Counted from the stretch's first letter, positions 55,403 to 64,000 are shown. The stretch: DNA of 64,000 nucleotides from JAJRXR01 sp041987545 (GCA_041987545.1 JBHIWH010000003.1:310001-374000); one strand, 5' to 3'. Notes: generated by a model not told the origin, from the letters alone. Made by a program: numbers and translations.

Positions 55403-56197
55403 ATGATCAACCGGACTCAGGTCAGACGGATCACGATCGGGGCTCAGGGCGCGGCTGCGCTGATGGCGGTGGCCCTGGTCGTCGTCATTGTCGTGGGCGC
55501 ACCGACGAGCGGGGCGCCCTCCGGCGAGCGCGTCGCGATCGAGCCCACGCTGGCCGGCGGCGTGGACGCCGCGCCCCAGGCCTCGGGCAATGTCCCGGAC
55601 CAGTCATCGGTGGACTTCGAGGGCATCGCGATGCGCCTCGACCAGATGAAGAACGCGCCCAGGCCCGACCCGGTCGTCGAAACGCCCAGCGGCGGGGGCG
55701 AAGACCCCGACCAGGACGTGGCCGAGACCTCTGGCGAGGTCAAGTACCTGGGCATGATCGCGGTCGGGCTGCGACGGTCGGCGCTCTTGAACATTGACGG
55801 CGTGCAGCGGATCGTGCCGCAGGGCGCGACGATCACGCTCCCCGGCGGGGGCGAGCTGCAGCTGTTCAGCGTGCAGGCCGACTACGTCGTGCTGAGCGAG
55901 GGGCGGGAGCGTCGGCGCGTGGAAAAATCGTCGCGGGGCGGGTCGAGCGTGACGCTCGTGGACCCGTCCTCCGTGGCGCCCACGCCCCAGGCCCGTCCCG
56001 GGAACTCGCCGGCGACGATCGCGTCGGGTCAATCGGGGCGTGAGTCGACGCCGCGGGAGGACTTCGAGCAGCGCCGGTACGACGCGATCCAGAAGGCCCT
56101 CGCGGAGGGCCGCATCGACGAGGAAGACGCGCAGCGGATGCTCGACCGGATCGAGCGCCTGCGCGAGGACCGTGAGCGGGAAAACAACAACCGCTAG
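55403..56197 (+). CDS. GspC/PulC-like inner-membrane protein
   Basis: 264 residues. A membrane helix (residues 12-32) is followed by an Asp/Pro/Gly-rich linker and a small beta domain (VKYLGMIAVGLRRSALLNID and GATITLPGGGELQLFSVQAD) resembling the homology region of GspC, which binds the secretin. The C-terminus (EDFEQRRYDAIQKALAEGRI) is charged and helical. Identification rests on this domain and its place in the operon. AGGAGG lies 7 bases before the ATG. Confidence 0.6.
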   Translation: MINRTQVRRITIGAQGAAALMAVALVVVIVVGAPTSGAPSGERVAIEPTLAGGVDAAPQASGNVPDQSSVDFEGIAMRLDQMKNAPRPDPVVETPSGGGEDPDQDVAETSGEVKYLGMIAVGLRRSALLNIDGVQRIVPQGATITLPGGGELQLFSVQADYVVLSEGRERRRVEKSSRGGSSVTLVDPSSVAPTPQARPGNSPATIASGQSGRESTPREDFEQRRYDAIQKALAEGRIDEEDAQRMLDRIERLREDRERENNNR

Positions 56198-56208
56198 CCG
56201 AGGGACGC

Positions 56209-57789
56209 GTGGGCGGACGGATCTGCTACATGTCGAGGGGCGACCGAGGGGCCGTCGTGCGTGGCCTCCGTCTCGTGGGCGAGCGGACGAACGACGCGTG
56301 GGCGGCGCCGTCGACCGACCCGAGGCGCGCCGTCGGGTCGGGCGCCGAGTGGGTGCGTGATCGGCTGATCGCACTGGCCGCCAGCAACGGGCGGTCGGCC
56401 CGCGTGCTCGACCGGGTCTGCCTGGACGCCGATGGGGCCGCGTGCTCCTGGATCAGCGCGACGGGCTCGGATCGGCGGATGGTCCGGGCCATGATCGAGG
56501 GCGCCGCCGGCGCGCTCGACGACGACGCCGGCGGGCCGACCCCGGGCGCGCGGTTCCCCGACCTGCCCGACGAGACGGAGTACGAGCCGCTGGTCGATCG
56601 CGACGGCGGCGAGGGCGCCTCGCCCCGCATCGGCGTCATCGCGACGCCCGACGTGCCCGCGAGGCTCCTGCTCGACGAGTTGGATGCGCTTGGAGTGCGT
56701 GTCGGCGGGGTGATGTCCGTCTGGCAGGCGCTGGCGGCGGCGTGGGACTCTGGCGATGGCGCCTCGGGCGGGATGCGCGCCGACCGGGTCGTCGCGGACG
56801 AGCGTCCCCTGAGCGCGATCATCGCGGTCGATCCCGAGGGCGCGCGGGCGCTGTGGGTCTGGTCGGACCACGGCGGCCCGGTCGCCGCCGGGTCGATCCG
56901 CCTGTCCCGGGCGCGGGGCGGCGGCGACGAGGGCCTCGGACGCATCGGCGAGGAGGCGTCGAGCACGCTGAGCGAGCGCGACGTGTCCAGGCTCGGGCTT
57001 GAGTGGCTGAGCTGGTCGGCCCAGCTGGGGCGGACGCCCTCGCGGGCGGTCTGCGTCGGGCCGTTCGCGCGCCCGGACGAGACGGTCGAGGGCGTGCTGG
57101 ACGCGGGCGGCGCCGGGCGGGCGCTCTCCGAGGTCTGGCCCGGGGCGAGCGTGGACGTGATCGAGGAGGACGACCCGATCGGGCGGACGCTGGCGATGCT
57201 CGCCGAGCGCGGCGACGCGCGGGAGGCGGGCGAGCTGGGCGGGCTGAGCGCCAGGCCCGGGCGGGCGCACCGGTCGATGTACGTCTGGGCCGCGGGCGCG
57301 CTGGCGCTGGCGGGGATCGCGGCGGGCGCGCTGGCGTACCGCTACTGGTCGTCGGCGGGCGAGCTGGGCGGGCAGATGATCGGGATCGCGGGCAACAGGA
57401 TCGAGATCCTCGAGCAGGTCGGGCTCGAGCGGCAGCAGTGGGGGCAGGCGCGGCTCGAGCTCGAGAGCATCCACGCCGGCCTGTACATGCAGCAGACGGC
57501 CCGGACCGAGCCGATCATGCCGGTGATGGACGCGTTCGATCGTCTGACGTTCTCGCTGAGCAATCCGGATTGGGATCTGGTGACACTCAAGGTCGGTTCG
57601 ACCGCGGTGCAGGTGCGGGTGACGGTGCCCGACGTGGTGACAGCCGAGCAGCTCGAGCAGAGCGTGCTGACGATCACGGCCGGACTCCTCGAGTGGACGC
57701 CGATGGAGAAGCGTGAGCGCGCGGGCGCGGTCGATTGCAACCTCACGGGGACGTGGTCGGCCCGGGCGCGGTCTGGGGGCTCGCCGTGA
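56209..57789 (+). CDS. GspL-like cytoplasmic/inner-membrane assembly protein
   Basis: 526 residues. A long cytoplasmic, actin-like-appearing region (residues 1-350) with repeated beta strands, one membrane helix (about residues 357-378) and a periplasmic ferredoxin-like part (PIMPVMDAFDRLTFSLSNP) give the GspL/PilM-PilN plan. No ATPase motif is evident. GTG at 56209 starts 11 bases after the GspC-like stop; an ATG at 56230 is possible. It ends 4 bases inside the next gene (GTGA). Confidence 0.6.
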   Translation: MGGRICYMSRGDRGAVVRGLRLVGERTNDAWAAPSTDPRRAVGSGAEWVRDRLIALAASNGRSARVLDRVCLDADGAACSWISATGSDRRMVRAMIEGAAGALDDDAGGPTPGARFPDLPDETEYEPLVDRDGGEGASPRIGVIATPDVPARLLLDELDALGVRVGGVMSVWQALAAAWDSGDGASGGMRADRVVADERPLSAIIAVDPEGARALWVWSDHGGPVAAGSIRLSRARGGGDEGLGRIGEEASSTLSERDVSRLGLEWLSWSAQLGRTPSRAVCVGPFARPDETVEGVLDAGGAGRALSEVWPGASVDVIEEDDPIGRTLAMLAERGDAREAGELGGLSARPGRAHRSMYVWAAGALALAGIAAGALAYRYWSSAGELGGQMIGIAGNRIEILEQVGLERQQWGQARLELESIHAGLYMQQTARTEPIMPVMDAFDRLTFSLSNPDWDLVTLKVGSTAVQVRVTVPDVVTAEQLEQSVLTITAGLLEWTPMEKRERAGAVDCNLTGTWSARARSGGSP

Positions 57790-58352
57790 GCATGTACGAC
57801 GGGAGCATCACGCTGAGCGCCGACGACCGGTACGACCTGGCGGCGCAGGCCAAGGCGGCCGAGCGGCGCAACCGCCCGAAGCACCTGCTGATCGCCGGGG
57901 GTGTGATCCTGGTGATCGGACTGGGGCTGCTGGTGGTCGCGTTCGGGTCGCGGGCGGCGGCGGCGGCCGTCGTGGCACGGCAGCAGCGGGACCTCGAGGA
58001 GATCGGGCGTCTGGCGTCCGAGATCGTCGCGAAGCGCGAGCTGGACGCGGCCCAGGACGGGGGCGGCGACGAGGGGCGGATCCCCGACAGCCGCGTGAGG
58101 GAGCTGGCGACGCGGGCGGGGATGACGAGCGTGCCGCCCTTCGCGGACGTCCGCTCGGACGCGTCGAACAACGAGGTGCGTCGGCGGTACCGGTACACGG
58201 TGCGGGAGGAGACGCTCGAGCCGATGCTCGAGTGGGTGCGCCTGGTGCTGGCCGAGTACCGGGGCGCGTGGGTGCACGAGATCGAGATCAAGCCCGCCGG
58301 GCGCCTGTGGAGCCTGGAGGTCGTGTTCGCGAGATGGGAGCAGGCAGGCTGA
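57786..58352 (+). CDS. GspM/PilO-like membrane protein
   Basis: 188 residues. A short cytoplasmic start, one membrane helix (residues 33-55) and a periplasmic domain with a coiled segment (VVARQQRDLEEIGRLASEI) and a C-terminal beta domain match GspM or PilO, which partner with GspL. The start is GTG at 57786, overlapping the previous gene by 4 bases; ATG 57792 is near. Assignment by topology and order. Confidence 0.6.
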   Translation: MSMYDGSITLSADDRYDLAAQAKAAERRNRPKHLLIAGGVILVIGLGLLVVAFGSRAAAAAVVARQQRDLEEIGRLASEIVAKRELDAAQDGGGDEGRIPDSRVRELATRAGMTSVPPFADVRSDASNNEVRRRYRYTVREETLEPMLEWVRLVLAEYRGAWVHEIEIKPAGRLWSLEVVFARWEQAG

Positions 58353-58999
58353 TGCGTGAGCGAACGAGAATGACCTTGAGAGTCGGGCGCCTGATTCTTG
58401 TGGGTGGGGTCGTCGGTTTGGGCGTCGCGAGCGGGTGCTCGTCATCGACCCACCGGGCCGGGCCCGAGGTGACGCAGGAGCGTCGCCACGCCGACGCGGT
58501 CCGCGCGGCCCGCGAGGGCGAGCGGCTGGCCCGGGCGGGCAGGCTCGACGAGGCGATCGAGAAGTACCAGGAGGCGATCGCGCTCTCGGGCGACCTCCAG
58601 GGCGCGTGGAACAACCTGGGCGAGCTGTACATGCGGCGGGGCGACTACGCCGACGCGGTCAGCGCCTTCGGCGTCGCGGCTGGCCTCGTGCCCACCGACC
58701 CCAGGCCCCTGTACAACACGGGCCTTGTCTACCAGCGCGTCGGCTGGGCCAAGGACGCGCTGGACAACTACGCCAAGGCGCTTGAGCGCGACCCGAGCAT
58801 GCAGGAGGCCCTGCGCGGGCACGCGGTGGCGGCCGACATGCTCGCCCACGCCGACGAGCGGACGCTCGACTACATCCGCAGGGGCCTGCTCCGCGAGAAG
58901 GACCCGGAGTGGCGCACGTTCTTCGAGCGGCAGCGGTTCCGGGTCGAGGCGCAGATGCGCTCCGAGGCCGGGCGCGACTACGCGTCGGGCGATGGGTGA
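58352..58999 (+). CDS. TPR lipoprotein
   Basis: 215 residues. Lipobox VASGC (about residue 27) after a signal peptide. Three tetratricopeptide repeats run from about residue 60 (LARAGRLDEAIEKYQEAIAL; GAWNNLGELYMRRGDYADAV; PLYNTGLVYQRVGWAKDALD). It could act like a PilF/PilW-type pilotin for a secretin, given its place at the end of the T2SS block; this is inference. The ATG shares a base with the preceding stop (TGATG), with GGGAG upstream. Confidence 0.75.
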   Translation: MRERTRMTLRVGRLILVGGVVGLGVASGCSSSTHRAGPEVTQERRHADAVRAAREGERLARAGRLDEAIEKYQEAIALSGDLQGAWNNLGELYMRRGDYADAVSAFGVAAGLVPTDPRPLYNTGLVYQRVGWAKDALDNYAKALERDPSMQEALRGHAVAADMLAHADERTLDYIRRGLLREKDPEWRTFFERQRFRVEAQMRSEAGRDYASGDG

Positions 59000-59765
59000 A
59001 ACGACCATCCCGCCGCTGACCCGACGGCTCGCGGACGGCTCGGTCGTCCGCCTGGCGCCGATGCGTCAACGCGTCGTCGATATGAAGGGGCGGGAACTGG
59101 TCCGGCCTCGGATCGGCGTCCGCCTCGTGTACGACACACCCGAAGTGGTTGACTTGCCCACGGGTCGGCTCATCGTGGGCGACGCCGTCATCAACTCGCT
59201 TCATGACGGCGTCCCCTTACGTCAGGTGATCGATCCCGGGCGCCACTCCGCGACGGCGGTGTACGCCGAGTCCTCGGACGGCGCTCGAAGAATCGCGTTC
59301 TCGGTCCTCCAGGTGGGTCGGCAGCCGGCTGCCCGATACCGACTCGCGCTGACCGAGGACGAGGATCCGGACGAGATCACCGAGGACATGGAGGGCGGGA
59401 TACCCGTCGACTACGGGATGGTCGCGGTCATCGATGCTGGGTGTTCGGCCGAGTTGCGTTCTCGCTATGCGGACGCGCCGGATGGGTTCGAGCGTCAACT
59501 TGACGAGGTGTGCGTCCGTGATCGACCGTGGGGTGTGTGTTTGATCGACGGGCAGATCCCGGTCGTCGTCTGGTGTTCGGGGTATGGCGACGGGTTGTAC
59601 ACGGCGTACTGGGGATACGCCGCGGATGGATCGGTCAGCAGCCTCGTGGTGGACTACAACGTGATCGAGAACGGGCTGCGCGGGCCGACAGTGCGCGCCG
59701 GGCGCGTCGGAGAGACCCTGGCGATTCGCCCGCGCGAGAGACCCCGATGGAGATTCTGGCGATGA
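58992..59765 (+). CDS. DUF4241 domain protein
   Basis: 257 residues, soluble, no signal peptide. GRLIVGDAVINS, GGIPVDYGMVAVIDAGCSAE and GDGLYTAYWGYAADGSVSSL are the DUF4241 motifs. The family is unassigned and often found near toxin-immunity or polymorphic-toxin genes; its role here is unknown. It overlaps the TPR gene by 8 bases, yet its codons use more A and T than those of the operon, suggesting later acquisition. Confidence 0.75.
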   Translation: MGETTIPPLTRRLADGSVVRLAPMRQRVVDMKGRELVRPRIGVRLVYDTPEVVDLPTGRLIVGDAVINSLHDGVPLRQVIDPGRHSATAVYAESSDGARRIAFSVLQVGRQPAARYRLALTEDEDPDEITEDMEGGIPVDYGMVAVIDAGCSAELRSRYADAPDGFERQLDEVCVRDRPWGVCLIDGQIPVVVWCSGYGDGLYTAYWGYAADGSVSSLVVDYNVIENGLRGPTVRAGRVGETLAIRPRERPRWRFWR

Positions 59766-59793
59766 GAGTTGTCTCGCCCGATCCCGCGATAAT

Positions 59794-61350
59794 CTAGAGC
59801 CGCTGGGCGGCGAGGCTGGCCAGCTCGGAGCGCTCGCTCTTGGCCAGCGTGACGTGCCCGACGACGCCCACGCCCCGCATCTTCTCGACGGCGTAGGACA
59901 GCCCGTTGGACGAGCGGTCCAGGTACGGGTTGTCGATCTGCCCGATGTCGCCCGTGAGCACGAGCTTGGTCCCCTCGCCCACGCGGCTGGCGATCGTCTT
60001 GACCTCGTGGGGCGTGAGGTTCTGCGCCTCGTCCACGATCATGAACTGGTGGGGGATGGAGCGGCCCCGGATGTACGTGAGCGGCTCGAGGACGAGCTTG
60101 CCGTCGGCGATGAGCTTGTCCATCCGCTGCTCGGCGCCGATGGACTCGGCGTTCTGGTTCGGGCTGCCACGCGTGGACATCAGGTATGAGAGGTTGTCGA
60201 AGATCGGCTGCATCCAGGCGAAGAGCTTCTCGTCCTTGTCGCCCGGCAGGTAGCCGATGTCGCGGCCCATGGGCATGATCGGTCGGGCGACCAGCAGCTT
60301 GTCGTACCGGCTCTCGGTGAAGACCTTGGCCATGCCGGCGGCGAGGGCGAGCAGCGTCTTGCCCGTGCCCGCGGCGCCCAGCAGCGTGACCAGCTGGATC
60401 TCGTCGTCGAGCAGCAGGTCCAGGGCCATGGTCTGCTGGACGTTGCGGGCCATGACGCCGAACGTGGGGCGCTTCTGTCCCGTGACCGGGATGAGGTGGT
60501 CGGTGTCGGCCAGGCGCCGGCCGAGGCCGGAGTGCGCCTCGTCCTCGATGTCGTGCAGGATGGCGAACTGGTTGGGCGCCAGCTCGCGGGTGTAGGGCTC
60601 GCCGTTGTCGGGGGTGACGGTCAGCGAGGGCGCGAGCCGGTCCATCGGGAGCATCCGGTCGCGGTACAGGTCGTCGATGAGCGTGCGCTCGGCGTCGATG
60701 TCGACGTAGCCCGTGTACAGGCGGTCGGCGTCGACCTTCTGGTTCTCGAAGTCCTCGGTGCGGATGCCCAGGGCGTCGGACTTGATCCGGGCCGAGAGGT
60801 CCTTGGAGACGAAGACGGCGTGCTTGTTCTCCTGCTGGTGCAGGCGCCAGGCGACGGCGATGATCTTGTTGTCGGGCGTCTCCTCGGCGATCACCGGGGG
60901 GCGCTCGTACTCGTTGACGTCGATCGAGACGGTGCCGACGCTGCCGGTGGGCGAGGTCGAGCCGGGCGCCGAGGCGGGCAGGTCGAGCGCGCCCCAGCCG
61001 ACGCCCTCGGTGAGCTTGCCCAGCTCGCGGAGGCGGTCGAGGTAGCGGATGCACTCGCGGGCGGCGCGGCCGATGTCGTCCTCGCGCCGCTTCATCGTGT
61101 CCAGCTCTTCGATGACCGGGTAGGGGATGACGACGTGGTTCTCTTCGAAGACGAACAGGGCGCCGGGATTATGAAGGAGGACGTTCGTGTCCAGGACGAA
61201 GTGCTTGACCTGAGAGGCGCCCGCGCGCGAGGCCCGCTCGCCCGGCGAGGGGGCGGCGTCGTCGCCGGCGCGTCGGGGGGCGGCGCCCCGCCCGGCGCCC
61301 GGGGAGTCCTGCGTGCGTTCTGGCGGGACGTCGGTGGCGCGATCGCCCAT
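59794..61350 (-). CDS. PhoH-family ATPase with N-terminal PIN domain
   Basis: 518 residues. The PIN nuclease domain (about residues 49-200) has FVLDTNVLLHNP with D54 and the acidic pair in VIEELDTM. The PhoH P-loop ATPase follows: GAAGTGKT near residue 325 and FMIVDEAQNL near residue 435, with LTGDIGQID. Such PIN-PhoH proteins unwind and cut RNA. The first 48 residues are disordered. ATG 61350 follows AAGGAGG by 9 bases, and a TATGCT -10 lies about 63 bases further up. Confidence 0.93.
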   Translation of the reverse strand: MGDRATDVPPERTQDSPGAGRGAAPRRAGDDAAPSPGERASRAGASQVKHFVLDTNVLLHNPGALFVFEENHVVIPYPVIEELDTMKRREDDIGRAARECIRYLDRLRELGKLTEGVGWGALDLPASAPGSTSPTGSVGTVSIDVNEYERPPVIAEETPDNKIIAVAWRLHQQENKHAVFVSKDLSARIKSDALGIRTEDFENQKVDADRLYTGYVDIDAERTLIDDLYRDRMLPMDRLAPSLTVTPDNGEPYTRELAPNQFAILHDIEDEAHSGLGRRLADTDHLIPVTGQKRPTFGVMARNVQQTMALDLLLDDEIQLVTLLGAAGTGKTLLALAAGMAKVFTESRYDKLLVARPIMPMGRDIGYLPGDKDEKLFAWMQPIFDNLSYLMSTRGSPNQNAESIGAEQRMDKLIADGKLVLEPLTYIRGRSIPHQFMIVDEAQNLTPHEVKTIASRVGEGTKLVLTGDIGQIDNPYLDRSSNGLSYAVEKMRGVGVVGHVTLAKSERSELASLAAQRL

Positions 61351-61413
61351 CTGGACCAGACCTCCTTGTCCGCCCGCGCGGCCCAGGGGGTGCGCGGGTG
61401 ATCCTCCCCGCCG

Positions 61414-61419
61414 AGCATA
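61414..61419 (-). promoter_or_regulatory. -10 element TATGCT of the PIN-PhoH gene
   Basis: TATGCT on the minus strand matches the consensus at four of six positions. It predicts a leader of about 57 bases with a proper ribosome-binding site, in contrast to the leaderless pattern elsewhere. Confidence 0.35.
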
Positions 61420-61453
61420 CCGAGTCGGGGGGCGGCCGACGCCCCTCCCGGGC

Positions 61454-61969
61454 TCAGTTCCAGAAGGCGTCAACGACGAGCATGAAGGCGATGACGACGG
61501 CGAAGGCGGTCTTGATGATCGCCGACAGCAGCCGCCCGGCCGCCGCCCCGCCCCCGGACTTGGCCGACTCGGTCCAGGTCCGCTCGGAGAAGCCGCGCTC
61601 GGCGATGACGGCGCCCACGCCGGCGCCGACGACGGCCCCGATGAGCGAGCCCACGATCGGGATCGGGATGAAGATCGAGCCGAGCACCAGCCCGATGAGC
61701 GAGCCCCCGATCGAGCCCCACGCGCCCGCCCGGGTCCCGCCCGCGCGCTTGGAGCCGGCCGCCGAGGCGACCAGCTCGACCAGCTCGGAGAGCAGCGCCA
61801 GCCCGATCGCGATCCCGATCGTCCACCACGAGAGCAGGTCGGGGCGCCACAGGACGTCGATCGCCAGGGCGACCAGGATCATGAACCAGATCCCGGGCAG
61901 GGTGATCGCGGTGAGCAGGACGCCGACGAGGGCGGCGAGCGCGACGATGGAGCCGGCGACGTAGATCAT
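61454..61969 (-). CDS. DUF456 membrane protein
   Basis: 171 residues, four to five membrane helices. TLPGIWFMILVALAID is followed by the Gly-rich repeated segment GSIGGSLIGLVLGSIFIPIP and VGAVVGAGVGAVIAE, the DUF456 hallmark. Function unknown. The ATG at 61969 has no clear ribosome-binding site. Confidence 0.85.
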   Translation of the reverse strand: MIYVAGSIVALAALVGVLLTAITLPGIWFMILVALAIDVLWRPDLLSWWTIGIAIGLALLSELVELVASAAGSKRAGGTRAGAWGSIGGSLIGLVLGSIFIPIPIVGSLIGAVVGAGVGAVIAERGFSERTWTESAKSGGGAAAGRLLSAIIKTAFAVVIAFMLVVDAFWN

Positions 61970-62002
61970 GCGGTGGCCCCGCGGGGCGAGCGCCGGGCGC
62001 GG

Positions 62003-62905
62003 TCAGGCGTCGTCGCGGACCGTGTTCTCGGGCCTGGGATCGCCCTCGGCGGTCGCGTCCGGCTGGTCGGGGGCCGCGTCATCGTCCTCTTCTTCGGGGG
62101 GGAACCTGGTCCTTTCCATCTCCAGGATCCAGCCCTCGACCTTGGCGTGCCGGTAGGTGTCCACCCGGACCTCCTGGCCGCCGAGCTTCTCGTGCCCGTC
62201 CTTGATGTTCAGGAAGACGATGAACTTGTCCCACTTGCGCTTGTCGATCTCGGCCAGGTCGTCGGGGACGATGGAGGAGCCGCCCGGGAGGGTGAGCCGC
62301 TGCTCGGCCGGGTCCCAGCGGTACGTCCTGCCCGCGACGCGGACGAAGAGGACGAGCAGGTACAGCGCCCCCGCGTAGCAGACGACCATGATGCCCCACT
62401 GCATCGGGATGTCGTAGCCGTGCAACGCCGTCGGCTGGGGGCGCGTGCCCCACGCCGTGGTCAGCTCCTCGAGCCGGGCGCGGGGGTTCTCGATCGTCGT
62501 CCGCTCGGGCGTCATCTGCCCGACGAGGCGGAGCCCCTCGAGCCACTTGCGGCGCTGGATCTCCGCGACGGCGCGGAGGCGGCGGGTCGAGTCGGGGTTC
62601 TCCGCGGCCTCCAGGTTCTTGCGGGCGGTCTCCGAGTCGGAGAGGTGCTCGAGTTCTTCCCGCGGGTTGGGGACGCTGGCGTTGTTGAGGAAGAAGCCGA
62701 ACTCCTCGCCGTCGGCCTCGCGGGCCTTGAGCAGGTACTGCCACTCGGCCCACTCGGCGTAGCGCTCGCCCGAGGCGGGGTACTTGATCGCCGCGTCGTA
62801 GAGGCCCCACGTGCCGAAGCCGATCAGCACCACGATGAAGATGAGCATCTTGAGCATCCACGGGCGGTTCATGGTGCTCTTCTGCTGGGCGTCGGTGTCG
62901 GGCAT
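62003..62905 (-). CDS. two-helix membrane protein, unknown
   Basis: 300 residues. A first helix (residues 18-36) and a second (about 168-190) flank a charged helical loop (EELEHLSDSETARKNLEAAE). The C-terminal 100 residues (TYRWDPAEQRLTLPGGSSIV; KRKWDKFIVFLNIKDGHEK) look like a small PH-like beta domain, on the cytoplasmic side. Not recognised. ATG 62905 has GCGAGGA about 7 bases upstream; the longer frame is shadow. Confidence 0.7.
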   Translation of the reverse strand: MPDTDAQQKSTMNRPWMLKMLIFIVVLIGFGTWGLYDAAIKYPASGERYAEWAEWQYLLKAREADGEEFGFFLNNASVPNPREELEHLSDSETARKNLEAAENPDSTRRLRAVAEIQRRKWLEGLRLVGQMTPERTTIENPRARLEELTTAWGTRPQPTALHGYDIPMQWGIMVVCYAGALYLLVLFVRVAGRTYRWDPAEQRLTLPGGSSIVPDDLAEIDKRKWDKFIVFLNIKDGHEKLGGQEVRVDTYRHAKVEGWILEMERTRFPPEEEDDDAAPDQPDATAEGDPRPENTVRDDA

Positions 62906-63021
62906 GGTGTCCTCGCCGGGCGGTCGTGTCCGGTGCGGGGGTGGAGTCGTGGGACCGGAGAGGGTTCCTATCGGCCAGATTCGGGGGAGGATATGAGGTC
63001 GGCCGGCCCCGGCAAGCCCGC

Positions 63022-63261
63022 TCAGGCGTCCAGCGAGTCCACCCGCTCGGAGGCGAGGCTCCACCACTTGCGGGCCCGCTCGGGCCCGTGCTCGAGCCGC
63101 ATCATCCGCTCGTACCCGCCGTCGGTCGCGCGGCGGGTCGGGATCCGGGGGTAGGGCTTGGGAGACTCGACCGCCCGGGTCAGCCAGCGGGAATGCTCGC
63201 GCCGGAAGCGGGCGCCGGCGGACCGGACGAACGCGGATTGGCTGAGGAAGCGGCGGAACAC
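63022..63261 (-). CDS. small basic hypothetical protein
   Basis: 79 residues, Arg-rich (FRRFLSQSAFVRSAGARFRR), soluble. Not recognised. The start is GTG at 63261 with TACACT 9 bases upstream. It could be a small RNA- or membrane-binding protein; support is mainly codon pattern and the promoter-like spacing. Confidence 0.5.
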   Translation of the reverse strand: MFRRFLSQSAFVRSAGARFRREHSRWLTRAVESPKPYPRIPTRRATDGGYERMMRLEHGPERARKWWSLASERVDSLDA

Positions 63262-63353
63262 GACGGGGTGAGTGTAGCGGGGGCGGGCGCCGCCCCCAAC
63301 GCCTCGCCCCGGGCGGGGGTTCGCTCCCTAGGCTGGTCGGACGGGAGGCGGGC

Positions 63354-64000
63354 GTGCCGGATCTGCCCCGGGTGGTCATCGTCGGCGCCGGGTTCGCGGG
63401 GCTCAGGGCCGCGAGACGCCTGCGGCGCGCGCCGGTCCGCGTCACGCTGATCGACCGCCAGAACCACCACCTGTTCCAGCCGCTGCTCTACCAGGTCGCG
63501 ACGGCGGCGCTCTCGCCGGCGAACATCGCCCAGCCCATCCGCAAGGTCTTCTCGGGCCAGGGCAACATCGACGTCGTCATGGGGGAGGTGTCGGCGATCG
63601 AGACGGGCGCCCGGGTCATCCGCGTCGGGGGCCGCGAGTACGCCTACGACTGGCTCGTGCTCGCGACGGGCGCCCGCGACAGCTATTTCGGGCACGACGA
63701 CTGGCGGGCGTTGGCGCCGCCCCTCAAGACGATCGACGACGCGCTGGAGATCCGGCGGCGGTTCCTGGCCGCCTTCGAGCGGGCGGAGATCGGGCCCGAC
63801 GACGACTCGCGCCGGGCGGCGCTGACGTTCGTGATCGTCGGGGGCGGGCCCACGGGCGTCGAGCTGGCCGGGGCGATGGCGGAGCTGTCGGACCACACGA
63901 TCCGGCGGGACTTCCGGGCCGTCGACACCGCGACGGCCAGGATCGTGCTCGTCGAGGGCCAGGACCGTCTGCTCGGGCAGTTCCACGAGGACCTGTCGGC
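63354..64000 (+). CDS. NDH-2-type NAD(P)H dehydrogenase, C-terminus beyond window
   Basis: 215 residues visible. RVVIVGAGFAGLRAARRL (residues 6-23) binds FAD, LFQPLLYQVATAALSP is the next conserved segment, and FVIVGGGPTGVELAGAMAEL near residue 160 binds NAD(P)H. The protein is a single-subunit flavin NADH:quinone dehydrogenase without proton pumping, at the membrane surface. The start is GTG at 63354 with GGGAGG 6 bases upstream; TAGGCT at 63329-63334 may be the -10. Confidence 0.9.
   Translation, partial: MPDLPRVVIVGAGFAGLRAARRLRRAPVRVTLIDRQNHHLFQPLLYQVATAALSPANIAQPIRKVFSGQGNIDVVMGEVSAIETGARVIRVGGREYAYDWLVLATGARDSYFGHDDWRALAPPLKTIDDALEIRRRFLAAFERAEIGPDDDSRRAALTFVIVGGGPTGVELAGAMAELSDHTIRRDFRAVDTATARIVLVEGQDRLLGQFHEDLS

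Overview
The window is very GC-rich, gene-dense bacterial chromosome. It most resembles a planctomycete of the Phycisphaerae type. The evidence is a secreted protein ending in dockerin-like Ca-binding repeats (22703-23761), a secreted protein with a PEP-CTERM-like tail (VPAPG, hydrophobic stretch, RRRRR; 13880-14533), a parallel beta-helix/FG-GAP/ASPIC exoprotein (42621-45749), zinc-ribbon membrane proteins, and a type II secretion (T2SS)-like pseudopilin operon. I see no phage, IS element, CRISPR array, rRNA or replication origin. The assignment is by inference from gene content, not from a marker gene.

Layout. 1-4910 (minus): an operon of a GT2 glycosyltransferase, a BshC-like protein, a lipoprotein solute-binding protein and argS (C-terminus cut by the window edge). 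5081-6760: two small hypothetical genes and an exported histidine phosphatase. 6770-8617: a DUF885 lipoprotein/peptidase-like protein. 8720-8791: tRNA-Gln(CTG) with its own promoter and terminator. 8856-13436: a 1526-residue AsmA-like protein. 13880-17314: the PEP-CTERM-like protein, a YbgC-type thioesterase, DUF1569 and small membrane proteins. 17355-22266: ppc and prkA. 22703-26541: the dockerin protein, then trmB-queC-queE-queD, a tRNA-modification group. 26556-34460: HtrA protease, RND efflux pump with its fusion protein, SLC13 transporter. 34503-42483: a SAM methyltransferase, an orphan DNA adenine methylase, a branched-chain aminotransferase, a shortened pheT, a lipoprotein and an HscA-type Hsp70. 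42621-49525: the beta-helix exoprotein, a lipoprotein fusing a tyrosine-phosphatase-type active site to a cytochrome c'-like C-terminus, a GYF_2 membrane protein and a large secreted protein. 49563-50672: threonine dehydrogenase lacking its structural-zinc cysteines. 50821-59765: the T2SS-like operon (F, G, I, J, K, C, L, M-like, TPR lipoprotein, DUF4241). 59794-64000: PIN-PhoH ATPase, DUF456, small proteins and the start of an NDH-2-type dehydrogenase.

Two patterns cut across the window. First, at least thirteen genes have a TANNNT hexamer ending only 5-9 bases before the start codon, usually with no Shine-Dalgarno sequence, which points to widespread leaderless transcription. The same hexamer forms a recognisable -10 in front of the tRNA gene. 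Second, several well-known genes have lost their usual partners or domains: pheT without pheS or the EMAP-type tRNA-binding domain, hscA without isc genes, prkA without DUF444/SpoVR, and tdh without structural zinc ligands or kbl.
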